Positions 8,575 to 17,026 of a stretch of DNA of 64,000 bases are shown here, in pieces (positions within the stretch are counted from its first letter, which is position 1; each line of letters begins with the position of its first letter). Both the position numbers and the translations under genes were made by a program. A model generated the notes under the pieces. It was not told where the DNA came from and made no database searches. It saw only the letters and a program-made list of their open reading frames with translations. Origin of the DNA: Legionella brunensis (GTDB taxonomy: Bacteria > Pseudomonadota > Gammaproteobacteria > Legionellales > Legionellaceae); the NCBI RefSeq assembly GCF_001467025.1, contig NZ_LNXV01000036.1, positions 309,138-373,137 of the forward strand. Direction: 5' to 3'.

Positions 8575-9242
8575 TTGAGCCCTCCCTCTTTTGGCAAATG
8601 TAAATAGTCAGCTAAATGTTCATAATCATCAAAAACAGCTTTTGCGCCAGCAGCAAGCAATGCTGCATTTTGTTGATGATAAAAATCAACGCCCACCGCA
8701 TCCACACCAAGATTCCTGGCCATCTCCATGTCTGTGGCGGAGTCACCTATCATCAGTGCTTCATCTGCAGCAACACCGAAAGTCTCTAAAATTTCCTCAA
8801 GCATTTGCGTAGCAGGCTTTGCAGCAGTTTGCCCTGCAGACCGTGTTACTTTAAACCAATTGTCTAAGCCAGAAGCGTGTAAAGTGCGCTGCAATGATTG
8901 CTGCCCTTTATTAGTGGCAATAGCGATGTCAATACCAGCACGATGCAGACGACTAACGAAATCTTTTGCGCCTGGGATTAAGTAAATCTCTGTGCTGCGC
9001 GTAATTAACGATTGTTGTACTGCTAGCAACAATTGCTGATGTTGCTCCTCACTTAAATGAGGAAATATTTTTCTTAGTGCTTTCACCAATCCCAAATCTA
9101 CAGATTGACGAGCCAATTGTTCATCAATTTCTCCAAAATTCAAACGCTTCGCTTCCGTCGCAACACTATTAAAAATTTGTCCCAGTGTGTCTACCAGGGT
9201 TCCTTCCCAATCAAACACGACCAAGCGATATGGCTTACTCAT
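8571..9242 (-). CDS. HAD superfamily phosphatase, phosphoglycolate-phosphatase-like
   Basis: 223 residues from the ATG at 9242, four bases after the rluC stop and preceded by AGGAG; an in-frame ATG at 9263 would add seven residues inside rluC. HAD motifs: motif I VFDWEGT (Asp11), motif II IAIATNKG, motif III Lys in AAKP, and motif IV MIGDSATDMEMA. A cap domain lies between motifs I and II. In motif I the usual second Asp (DxD) is Glu13, which is unusual for an acid/base residue. Probably a sugar-phosphate or phosphoglycolate phosphatase; the substrate cannot be told from sequence. Sits between rluC and pgsA in one operon. Confidence 0.82.
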   Translation of the reverse strand: MSKPYRLVVFDWEGTLVDTLGQIFNSVATEAKRLNFGEIDEQLARQSVDLGLVKALRKIFPHLSEEQHQQLLLAVQQSLITRSTEIYLIPGAKDFVSRLHRAGIDIAIATNKGQQSLQRTLHASGLDNWFKVTRSAGQTAAKPATQMLEEILETFGVAADEALMIGDSATDMEMARNLGVDAVGVDFYHQQNAALLAAGAKAVFDDYEHLADYLHLPKEGGLK

Positions 9243-9246
9243 GAGT

Positions 9247-10179
9247 TTACAAGCTCCTCGCACGTAATTTCTTCAGTGTGTTAGTAAATCGCTCATCTAA
9301 ATTTGCTTCAAATAGATAATTTTTTCCGTTCAGGTTAAATTGAATCGCTCTTGCATGCAAATAAAGTCTAGATTTCATTGTTTCTAAATCTTCTAGTTGC
9401 TCTATTTTTCCATATTTTTCATCACCAACAATAGCATGACCAAGATAAGCGCTATGCACTCTAATTTGGTGTGTCCGCCCTGTTTTTGGAGAGGCCTCGA
9501 CTAAGCAGGCTTGCTGATAGTTCTCAAGCAGCTTAAACGTAGTTTGAGAAGGTTTACCCTCTGGACTTGCAGTAACAATCCTCTCTCCTGATTTTAATAT
9601 ATTTTTTACTAATGGCACGTCTACAACGACCGTTTTTTTATCCTGCCATGGAGAAAACAATAAAGCCCAGTAGGTTTTTTGGATTTGACGACCCTCTAAT
9701 AAAGCTTGAATAGCTCGCAACATACTCCTTTTTTTGGCGAGTAACAAACACCCTGATGTCTCTTTATCAAGACGATGCACAAGTTCTAAATAAGCCAGAT
9801 CGGTTCGCGTTTTTCGCAATGCTTCGATAACTCCTAAACTCAAACCACTACCACCATGTACCGCAATCCCTGCAGGCTTATTGATAACCAAAAGAGTGCT
9901 ATCCTCAAATAGAATACTATCTTTTAACTGCTGCTCTAATCTCGCCCCCACAAAAACTTCCTTATCTTGCGAGACACGTACAGGAGGAATACGCACAATA
10001 TCCCCTTCCCTTAATCGCAAAGAAGCTTGGGCTCTTTTTTTGTTAACGCGCACCTCTCCCGCACGAATTATTCGATAAATGTGGCTCTTGGGCACACCTT
10101 TCAGTATTTTTACTAAATAATTATCAAGACGCTGTCCATCTTCTTCAGTACTGATTTCTGTATAACGTACATCACTCAT
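9247..10179 (-). CDS. rluC: 23S rRNA pseudouridine synthase RluC
   Basis: 310 residues. It converts three uridines of 23S rRNA (955/2504/2580 in E. coli numbering) to pseudouridine. An N-terminal S4 RNA-binding domain (about 16-75) is followed by the RluA-type catalytic domain with HRLDKETSG, catalytic Asp138, and the later KTGRTHQIRVH segment. It is divergent from rne, as in E. coli, which supports RluC over RluD or RluA. First gene of the rluC-HAD-pgsA-tRNA unit. Confidence 0.92.
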   Translation of the reverse strand: MSDVRYTEISTEEDGQRLDNYLVKILKGVPKSHIYRIIRAGEVRVNKKRAQASLRLREGDIVRIPPVRVSQDKEVFVGARLEQQLKDSILFEDSTLLVINKPAGIAVHGGSGLSLGVIEALRKTRTDLAYLELVHRLDKETSGCLLLAKKRSMLRAIQALLEGRQIQKTYWALLFSPWQDKKTVVVDVPLVKNILKSGERIVTASPEGKPSQTTFKLLENYQQACLVEASPKTGRTHQIRVHSAYLGHAIVGDEKYGKIEQLEDLETMKSRLYLHARAIQFNLNGKNYLFEANLDERFTNTLKKLRARSL

Positions 10180-10894
10180 TTGTGCATAAACCTATTTGCT
10201 GTGGCTATTTTTTTTGATAATATTAAAAAATGCGTGAAGTTAGTCACGCGACCGAATTATAACGTATAAACAGAAAGTTTATCAGCCGCTAATAAAACTC
10301 GGCTAAATTCAAGGGTCCGTTTGCAATTCACCAAATGAGCCACAAGCTAAATTTCGTGTCACTTAGTGCAGCCTTATCTGACTGCAGACACGAAGAAATA
10401 GTTAACGGTGCCATTTGTAGTATAATTGAAAATAGGTCCTTAAAATGAAACGCGCTCCCTTAAAGAAGATATAAGGAAGCACCCAATACCAGAGCCAAAT
10501 TGAAGAAGAACTCATCAGATACCCACGCATGTCAGACATGCCTTACATCAGTTCCAGTTTATTTTGCGCAAGTTAGGCAAAGGATGGTTCCTTATGCATA
10601 GAACCATCAAGACAGCCTTTTCCTCACAAAATCTGGCTTTAGATGTATACCATCCAGCATGCGCTACAATATTTGCAGCACCATGCGTGTGGTCTGTCCT
10701 TATGGTCTTGGGGAATGCTTAATAATATGTTTTTTGTTTGTTAAGAAACGTTTAATGGCTAATTATTTTTTGATTTCTTGGAGAATCAGGAGCTCAAATA
10801 AAAAAGCTGAATCTCTTAGCTATCGTAACTCAACAACAAGAAATAAATCCTTACACTGTCTTACTTAAGTGTGCGCCCTTTATTGGGGTAAGTA
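10180..10894. other. Divergent rluC/rne control region and long rne leader
   Basis: 715 bases without a convincing gene; a 69-codon frame at 10659-10868 has no family features or good ribosome site. In E. coli the rne transcript carries a long 5' leader through which RNase E controls its own mRNA, and the same divergent layout is seen here. A TATAAT at 10421-10426 on the plus strand could be the rne -10 box, with no clear -35, giving a leader of about 460 nt. ATTATA at 10256-10261 is a possible minus-strand -10 for rluC. Confidence 0.5.
10232..10249 (-). promoter_or_regulatory. Hairpin plus T-run at the head of the rluC transcript
   Basis: On the minus strand GCGTGA and TCACGC (10249-10244 and 10237-10232) form a 6-bp stem with a 6-nt loop. 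It is followed by A then six T, ending about 45 bases before the rluC ATG. It looks like an intrinsic terminator but lies almost at the start of the predicted rluC transcript, so it may be an attenuator, a stop for an upstream transcript, or a 5' stabiliser. Confidence 0.4.
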
Positions 10895-12817
10895 ATGGAA
10901 AAAATGTTAATTAATGCAACTCAATCCGAAGAGGTAAGAGTTGCTCTCGTTAAAGATAATCATCTTTATGACCTGGATCTTGAATGTCCTTCTGAAGTTA
11001 AGAAAAAAGGAAACATTTACAAGGCTGTAGTTACGCGCCGTGAACCAAGTCTAGATGCAGTTTTTGTTGAATATGGTGCTAAACGTCAAGGGTTCTTACC
11101 TCTCAAGGAAATTGCCCCAGAATATTTGAGTAAACATCCTGATGACTTTGGGGATGAAAAGCCTCCAATCACTTCATTGATTCGTGAAGGCCAAGAATTA
11201 CTTATCCAAGTCGATAAAGAAGAGCGCGGTAACAAGGGTGCAGCATTGACCACTTACATTACCCTGGCAGGTTGTTATTTAGTTTTAATGCCCAATAATC
11301 CCAATTCAGGAGGCATTTCCCGCCGTATCGAAGGCGATGATAGAGATGAACTAAAAGAAACATTAAATGCTCTTGAATTAGCTGATGGAATGGGGCTTAT
11401 TATTCGCACAGCCGGCGTTGGTAAAAGCCAAGATGAGTTACAAGCTGACCTTGATATGCTAGCTAATCAATGGCAAGCGATTAAACAAGCTTATAATACT
11501 CAGCTCGCCCCCTGTCTTATTCATCAGGAAGGCGATGTTATTATTCGCTCTATTCGTGACAACCTGCGTAAATCGATTGGGGAAATCATTATTGATGATC
11601 AGATTTCCTACGTAAAAGCCAAGCAATATATTGAACAGGTCAAACCAGACTTTCTGCCTAACCTTAAGCTTTACAATAGCACAGTTCCTTTATTCAATTT
11701 TTATCAAATTGAAAGTCAGATAGAAACAGCTTTCCAACGTGAAGTCCCCTTACCTTCTGGTGGAGCACTCGTTATTGATCGTACAGAAGCCTTGGTTTCC
11801 ATTGATATTAACTCTGCAAAAGCAACTAGCGGCTCTGACATTGAAACAACTGCACTCAATACTAACCTCGAAGCAGCTGATGAAATCGCACGTCAATTAC
11901 GTTTACGCGATTTGGGCGGCTTAGTAGTGATTGATTTCATCGATATGAGTTCGAGCAAAAATCAAAGAGAAGTTGAGAACCGCTTAAAAGAAGCACTGAA
12001 AGCTGATAGAGCTCGTATCCAGGTAGGTCGCATCTCTCGTTTTGGGTTACTCGAAATGTCCCGTCAACGTTTGCGTCTTTCTTTAGGCGAAAGTGCTCAG
12101 GAAGTCTGCCCGCGTTGCGAAGGTCGAGGAACTGTGAGAAATATTCAATCTCATGGCTTATCAATGATTCGTTTAATCGAAGAAGAAGCACTAAAGGAGA
12201 AGACCGCTGAAGTTCAAGTGCAGCTACCACCTGAAATGGCTACTTTCATCATGAATGAGAAGCGTGAATTCATTCTAAATATAGAAAAACGCCATGGTGT
12301 CCAGGTATTAATTATTGCTAATCCTTATCTACAACCGCCACAATATGAAATAACACGCTTAAAAGAAGATAACGTAGGTAAAACGAAGAAACCAAGTTAC
12401 TCGCTTATTCATCAACCAGAACTTACAGTCGTTCGTGCCGAAGATGCAGCCAAGCTTGACGAGCCAGCAGTGAAGGCATTCTCTATTCATCACCCTACTA
12501 AAGCCCATAATGGCTTTATTAAACGTCTATGGAATAGTTTGTTTGGAACCTCAGAATCCAGTGCTCCATCAAGCCGTCCCGAAAAAACTACCCGTGGTAG
12601 CTCGCATCAGCATAAACAGTCTCATTCTCAAAATGATAGACGCCAGCAAAACCAAGCTAATCGCCGTCGACGTCCAAGTGGAAACCAAGCACGCAATGCT
12701 AATCCACAACGCAAAAAAGGCCAGAATAATCCTCATACAGGCGGACGAGTCGTACAAATGAAGCCTGACCAGACAAAAAAAAAAATGCCAGCTAACAAAG
12801 ACTCCCACGACAATTGA
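10895..12817 (+). CDS. rne: Ribonuclease E
   Basis: 640 residues. An endoribonuclease for mRNA decay and for rRNA and tRNA processing. The N-terminus MEKMLINATQ and the S1 domain (about 35-125) are typical. The DNase I-like catalytic part has Asp304 and Asp347, and the zinc link is CPRC (Cys405, Cys408). The catalytic half is complete. The C-terminal half is short (E. coli RNase E has 1061 residues) and ends in an Arg/Gln/Asn/His-rich basic tail from about residue 555. That tail could bind RNA or membrane; a full degradosome scaffold as in E. coli is not evident. Confidence 0.95.
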   Translation: MEKMLINATQSEEVRVALVKDNHLYDLDLECPSEVKKKGNIYKAVVTRREPSLDAVFVEYGAKRQGFLPLKEIAPEYLSKHPDDFGDEKPPITSLIREGQELLIQVDKEERGNKGAALTTYITLAGCYLVLMPNNPNSGGISRRIEGDDRDELKETLNALELADGMGLIIRTAGVGKSQDELQADLDMLANQWQAIKQAYNTQLAPCLIHQEGDVIIRSIRDNLRKSIGEIIIDDQISYVKAKQYIEQVKPDFLPNLKLYNSTVPLFNFYQIESQIETAFQREVPLPSGGALVIDRTEALVSIDINSAKATSGSDIETTALNTNLEAADEIARQLRLRDLGGLVVIDFIDMSSSKNQREVENRLKEALKADRARIQVGRISRFGLLEMSRQRLRLSLGESAQEVCPRCEGRGTVRNIQSHGLSMIRLIEEEALKEKTAEVQVQLPPEMATFIMNEKREFILNIEKRHGVQVLIIANPYLQPPQYEITRLKEDNVGKTKKPSYSLIHQPELTVVRAEDAAKLDEPAVKAFSIHHPTKAHNGFIKRLWNSLFGTSESSAPSSRPEKTTRGSSHQHKQSHSQNDRRQQNQANRRRRPSGNQARNANPQRKKGQNNPHTGGRVVQMKPDQTKKKMPANKDSHDN

Positions 12818-12841
12818 TTCTTGATAATTCTGTTCACTTTA

Positions 12842-12873
12842 TACGATAGTTGAGGTTAAACTCAGCTATCGTA
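12842..12873 (+). terminator. Likely rne terminator
   Basis: A 13-bp stem (12842-12854 with 12861-12873, one G-T mismatch) with a 6-nt loop, 25 bases after the rne stop, followed by CCTTTCT. The T-tract is short. Confidence 0.55.
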
Positions 12874-12913
12874 CCTTTCTAATGCTGACAATTAAGCCAT
12901 CTTTGAGACTTTT

Positions 12914-13747
12914 ATGAGAACAACGTTCCTTTGGATATCTTTGTTAATCTCTATGCTCTTCCCTTCTACCTTTTATGCTGGACAGCTGCTAACCTTAGAA
13001 GTTGGACATTTAAAGAGGAGTTATACTCAAGATGATTTACTGCATCATCCGCAACTTATCTTACTAAAGAACATTGTTTTACCAGCCTATCCTAATAAAA
13101 CATTTCATGTTAAAGCAATTCGCATATGTGATTTGCTTGAAAATGACAAATCTTTTAAAAGGAAAACGCTATTGAAGGTCGAAGCATTTGATAGATATAT
13201 CGCTTATATCGACCTCCCAAGAATTTATCCTTGTGGACTTAAACATAAGTCAACGGCATACCTTGCCATTGAAGAACCTGACAAACCCTGGCCTATCATT
13301 AATAAATTACAACACTCAGCAGGTCCTTTTTATTTAATTTGGCAAGGTAAAAAAGTCGCCCAAACTGATTGGGTTTTTGGTGTTAAATCCATAAAAACGG
13401 AGTCTGTTAATCCCTTTAATCAACTTTTACCACCCAAAAGTACGGCGTTACAAGCACAAGGTCTTAAGGTATTTTCTACGTATTGTGGCGTTTGTCATTC
13501 AATTAATTTAATTGGCAACCTTAATATTGGACCCGACTTAAATTTTCCTCAAAATCCTACTGAATACTTTCGTGAAAGATCTTTGCGTCAATTTATTCGT
13601 GATCCTCAGTCGGTACGTTATATGAAAAATGATAAGATGCCTGCTTTTACAGAGGAGATATTATCCAAACAAGAATTAGATTCCTTGATCGCGTTTTTGA
13701 AACTTATGAGTCAACATAAAATGAAAAAATTGCATCCCCAACCATAG
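12914..13747 (+). CDS. Periplasmic cytochrome c with N-terminal molybdopterin-oxidoreductase-like domain
   Basis: 277 residues. A signal peptide (about 1-22, ending FYA) is followed by a beta-rich domain (about 25-160) whose pattern resembles the molybdopterin-binding oxidoreductase fold: ICDLL, VEAFDRYIAYIDL and TDWVFGVKSI. No Cys ligand for a cofactor is obvious, although Cys107 is a candidate. The C-terminal part is a class I cytochrome c with heme site CGVCH (191-195) and probable axial Met242 in KMPAF. It likely moves electrons in the periplasm; the partner is unknown. A monocistronic gene downstream of the rne terminator. Confidence 0.7.
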   Translation: MRTTFLWISLLISMLFPSTFYAGQLLTLEVGHLKRSYTQDDLLHHPQLILLKNIVLPAYPNKTFHVKAIRICDLLENDKSFKRKTLLKVEAFDRYIAYIDLPRIYPCGLKHKSTAYLAIEEPDKPWPIINKLQHSAGPFYLIWQGKKVAQTDWVFGVKSIKTESVNPFNQLLPPKSTALQAQGLKVFSTYCGVCHSINLIGNLNIGPDLNFPQNPTEYFRERSLRQFIRDPQSVRYMKNDKMPAFTEEILSKQELDSLIAFLKLMSQHKMKKLHPQP

Positions 13748-13892
13748 CGCTATCATCATGAAGTAGCCTCTGAAGATGATGCATAAAGGTTTATCTATTT
13801 AAATTAATCTTTTTTATTGCCCGAGAAGTTTATCTTTTATCTAAATAGATTTAATATAGTCCATAATGAAAAAATAACCATCTCATTACTAT

Positions 13893-14621
13893 ATGTCTGC
13901 AAGTAAATCCGATATGCACAATTTATTGCATACCAAATTTTTTAAAGAATCTGACAAGACCTCTCACAAAGTAATTATTATTGAGCTTTATAGTTGTTAC
14001 CTTGAAGAGAATCTCGAGGGGGATGTTGATAAAATGGATTTTGATAGAAAGAATTTTGAGCATGAAATAGTGGCAAATGGCGAAATTGGACATTCTTTTC
14101 GTCATAGATACAACCAAAAAGATCATTTTATATACACTGTCAGTGAGAAGGTTGAATTAACCTTAAAAAAACAAGAAAAACAGTCTCTCAATTTAACAGA
14201 TCCCAAAATTCTTCATCGCCTTCATCAGCAATTAAACCCAGGAGATACCTTGATCTTTATTGCCCAGGGAAATCCAGTCGAGGAAAAATTAGCTGGTTTA
14301 GATTCTGAGGCATTCATTGAACTTATTCATGAAGATTTAGAACTCGAAAATTTTAATATTCATCTTGAAATTTATAGTTGCAAAATGGGGAATGCATATT
14401 CATTCAGAGCAGACCTAATCGTGGGTTTATCCTCTAGTTGTAAAACAATCACCACCTACAAAGTTCTTCTTGCCGCCAACGAGTTAGGTAGAGTCTTTAT
14501 ACAAGAAGGGGGTAAGAATGATTATGATCATTTTTATGGAGAAGAAAAAATAGATTTATTTAGAATAATAGATAAGACCACCATCGTAGAGGAGCCCCCT
14601 CTTAGCCCACCAAAAAATTAA
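13893..14621 (+). CDS. Hypothetical protein, possible caspase-fold (clan CD-like); candidate effector
   Basis: A 242-residue soluble protein without signal peptide. I do not recognise a named family. The middle (about 116-166) reads like the core of a caspase-fold peptidase such as the C80 toxin protease: a strand DTLIFIAQGNP, a GLDSEAFIELI helix, then a strand with a Cys, LEIYSCKMGNAYS (Cys163). In active members the first strand ends in a catalytic His (G-H-G); here Gln125 is in that place. It could be an inactive or altered member, or unrelated. The C-terminus has an acidic IVEEPPLS tail. It lies between two accessory genes in a Legionella-type region. Confidence 0.55.
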   Translation: MSASKSDMHNLLHTKFFKESDKTSHKVIIIELYSCYLEENLEGDVDKMDFDRKNFEHEIVANGEIGHSFRHRYNQKDHFIYTVSEKVELTLKKQEKQSLNLTDPKILHRLHQQLNPGDTLIFIAQGNPVEEKLAGLDSEAFIELIHEDLELENFNIHLEIYSCKMGNAYSFRADLIVGLSSSCKTITTYKVLLAANELGRVFIQEGGKNDYDHFYGEEKIDLFRIIDKTTIVEEPPLSPPKN

Positions 14622-14654
14622 TACCTTTACTCGACAAATATACAAAATGGCCCT

Positions 14655-14688
14655 TTATTTTTATGGGTAAAACTACCCATAAAAATAA
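14655..14688. terminator. 15-bp perfect hairpin between two accessory genes
   Basis: TTATTTTTATGGGTA (14655-14669) and its exact reverse complement (14674-14688) flank a 4-nt AAAC loop, 34 bases after the preceding stop codon. There is no T-tract beyond the stem, but the right arm itself is A/T-rich and the structure could act on both strands. Confidence 0.5.
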
Positions 14689-14754
14689 CTCAAACCTTAT
14701 GACAGACTTACGCTTTGATAAAGGAGTAAGCTAAGTCTATTCACGAGGTTAGTC

Positions 14755-16974
14755 ATGAGTAAAGAGATTGGTTTTTTTGGGGAACTACCAGACAACCTAT
14801 GGGAAGAAATTTACAGCCATATAACAACCAAAGCACTTGTGCAATCAAGTAGACAACTGAATAAACGCCAATTAAAACTCGCGACGCATGTGATCTTTAA
14901 ACGACGGGATAAAGAATCCCTTGATTACCAACTTTGCCTTTTACACAAATGGCTGCAGCAGAACAACTTAACCAATATTCCTTGCGAAGCATTTATACTA
15001 TGGCAAGTAATTAAATGTAGAACATCACCAATCGCGCTACGCTTAGCCACCCTTGCAGTTCTTAATAAGCTTAACAGACATCAAATTGTTATCGATGAGT
15101 CAGACATTGCTACTCTCAGGAAAAATTTTGGCTTTGCTATTTTCCCCGAATGTGAAGTAGCAATGGAGGCTTTATTAGCTATATCGAGCTTGATAACCAC
15201 TAAACAGTTTGATTCCAATACTATGCTTCTTGCTGATAAATTGTATCATTCTGAACCAAGAATCCGTTTTTTAGCTTTAACAACTCTAAAGGTAAATAGT
15301 CACAAAATACCTGCCCCCCAACTTACATTCATCTTAAATCGAGCTGTTGAGTTTTTAGAAAATAAAACTAGTCTAACTCACAATAGCTCAATTCGCATTG
15401 AGGTTTCGCTCCAAATTTTAACCGCTTTTGTCGATAAGATGAATTTTGAACATATAGAAACTATTGTTGTAAAAGCAATTAACAAACTCGTTAGTATTTA
15501 CCCTGAAGAAATACAATGTGCAATTGGATGCTTAACTTGTTTTTCTACTCAGATCAGTGCTCAACAAATTAACTTAATTTTGTCTACCATTAAGAATAAT
15601 GAAGCTCATCAAAACACACAAATACAGCAAACAATGCTTAAAGCTTTGCGGTGTATCGCTTATCGGTTGGACAAGCAACAACTTGAATCAGCGACAAGGA
15701 TTATAACTACAAAATTCAACCATAAGGAGGACAAGGTACGTCAAGAAGCTCTACTCACTTTTCAAACAATACTAGACAAATTAGATAAGGAGCAATTAAC
15801 GCCTACGCTACCTCATATCATAGCTCAATTGTCAGAAAACTTTACTAACTGTTTGATTTCACTACAAATTTTAAAAAATTGTATTCCCAAAATAAATTTG
15901 CCCTCATTTCATAACCCTTTGGAAAAAATAGAACCTTTACTGAAACATTCTAATTGGCAAATTATACTCGCCTCTTTAGAAATTTTACCCTTGTTAAAGC
16001 TTAAGCCTAGCGAGTCCCAGGGGATGAAAATCATTTATGCCAGTATTGCTCAGCTGACCAATAATGATGCAAATGTTCGCAATGCCGCACAACAAACCTT
16101 AGCTCTTTTTGCCGATAAGGTTGATCGCAGGTTTTTGAGGCTCTTAGTAAGCACAGCCATTGCTGATTTAAATAAAAACAAAATGAAAGATCTTATTGCC
16201 GCACTGCAAGTATTGACCATTCTCATCAAACATATCGATGAAAAACGGCTAGATACTGTCGTTCGGCAAATTACTCTGCAACTGAACCACCCCCACTATC
16301 TGGTTGTTCAATTTGCTCTTGAAACATTTCTCTCTTTTTCTGACAAGATACATGAAAATTTAAGGGTAGAAGTCAATCAAGCTATTACAAAATTAGATCC
16401 CTATCGTTTCCCTATCCTGCCATCTACTCTGAAAGTACTCCAGAAATTTGGTTCAACAATGAACCACACGCAAATTCAATCACTACTCAACACCGCCATT
16501 AGCCAACTAAAAAACACCGAAAAACGCGCTTATAAGGCCGCTTTACAAATAATTTCTTCTCTCGCTAACTGGAGAAATCGAGATCAACTAGGAGCCATTA
16601 TTCCAGATATCATGGCCAAGGTAGAACATCAGGATTTCCAGGTTAGCCATCTAGCCTTAAAAACGCTAATTGGTTTTATTAATTGGGCAGATATGGACAC
16701 ACAAAAAAATATCATCCAGTTTGTCATTCGCAGCCTAAAAACGTCTAAACTGGAAATACGAGGCCTCGCTTTGGAAGAGCTTAGTTTTTTACTTGTATCA
16801 GGAAAAATCAACTCATCGCATTTATCAAATCTACGTAATGAGCAACCTTATAACACTTCGTGTGAAGTAATTCTTATCACAATCCTGGCCAAGGCTTATG
16901 AAAACTGCCTTGATACAACCAACAAAGCACAGCCTCCTCTACCTGAGAATCGTAACAAACGTATTTGTACTTAG
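14755..16974 (+). CDS. F-box-like/HEAT-repeat protein; candidate Dot/Icm effector
   Basis: 739 residues without signal peptide. The N-terminus (about 8-45, including ELPDNLWEEIYSHI and LVQSSRQLNKR) fits the F-box pattern: L-P, a helix, a hydrophobic x-I-x-x-x-I, then a variable loop and a basic end. The rest is a long chain of HEAT/ARM-type helical pairs of about 40 residues, with recurring cores such as VRQEALLTFQTIL and VRNAAQQTLALFAD. F-box domains recruit SKP1-cullin ubiquitin ligases in eukaryotes, and Legionella has effectors of this kind. A substrate-recruiting ubiquitin-ligase adaptor in the host is a reasonable inference, not shown. Confidence 0.7.
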   Translation: MSKEIGFFGELPDNLWEEIYSHITTKALVQSSRQLNKRQLKLATHVIFKRRDKESLDYQLCLLHKWLQQNNLTNIPCEAFILWQVIKCRTSPIALRLATLAVLNKLNRHQIVIDESDIATLRKNFGFAIFPECEVAMEALLAISSLITTKQFDSNTMLLADKLYHSEPRIRFLALTTLKVNSHKIPAPQLTFILNRAVEFLENKTSLTHNSSIRIEVSLQILTAFVDKMNFEHIETIVVKAINKLVSIYPEEIQCAIGCLTCFSTQISAQQINLILSTIKNNEAHQNTQIQQTMLKALRCIAYRLDKQQLESATRIITTKFNHKEDKVRQEALLTFQTILDKLDKEQLTPTLPHIIAQLSENFTNCLISLQILKNCIPKINLPSFHNPLEKIEPLLKHSNWQIILASLEILPLLKLKPSESQGMKIIYASIAQLTNNDANVRNAAQQTLALFADKVDRRFLRLLVSTAIADLNKNKMKDLIAALQVLTILIKHIDEKRLDTVVRQITLQLNHPHYLVVQFALETFLSFSDKIHENLRVEVNQAITKLDPYRFPILPSTLKVLQKFGSTMNHTQIQSLLNTAISQLKNTEKRAYKAALQIISSLANWRNRDQLGAIIPDIMAKVEHQDFQVSHLALKTLIGFINWADMDTQKNIIQFVIRSLKTSKLEIRGLALEELSFLLVSGKINSSHLSNLRNEQPYNTSCEVILITILAKAYENCLDTTNKAQPPLPENRNKRICT

Positions 16975-17026
16975 CTCATTCTAATTTATTAGTTGTTTCA
17001 GAGTAGTCAATTACAGGATAGACCAA

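Noticed and set aside
10659..10868. 69-codon frame upstream of rne
   Set aside because: No good ribosome site, no family features, and it lies in the expected long rne leader.
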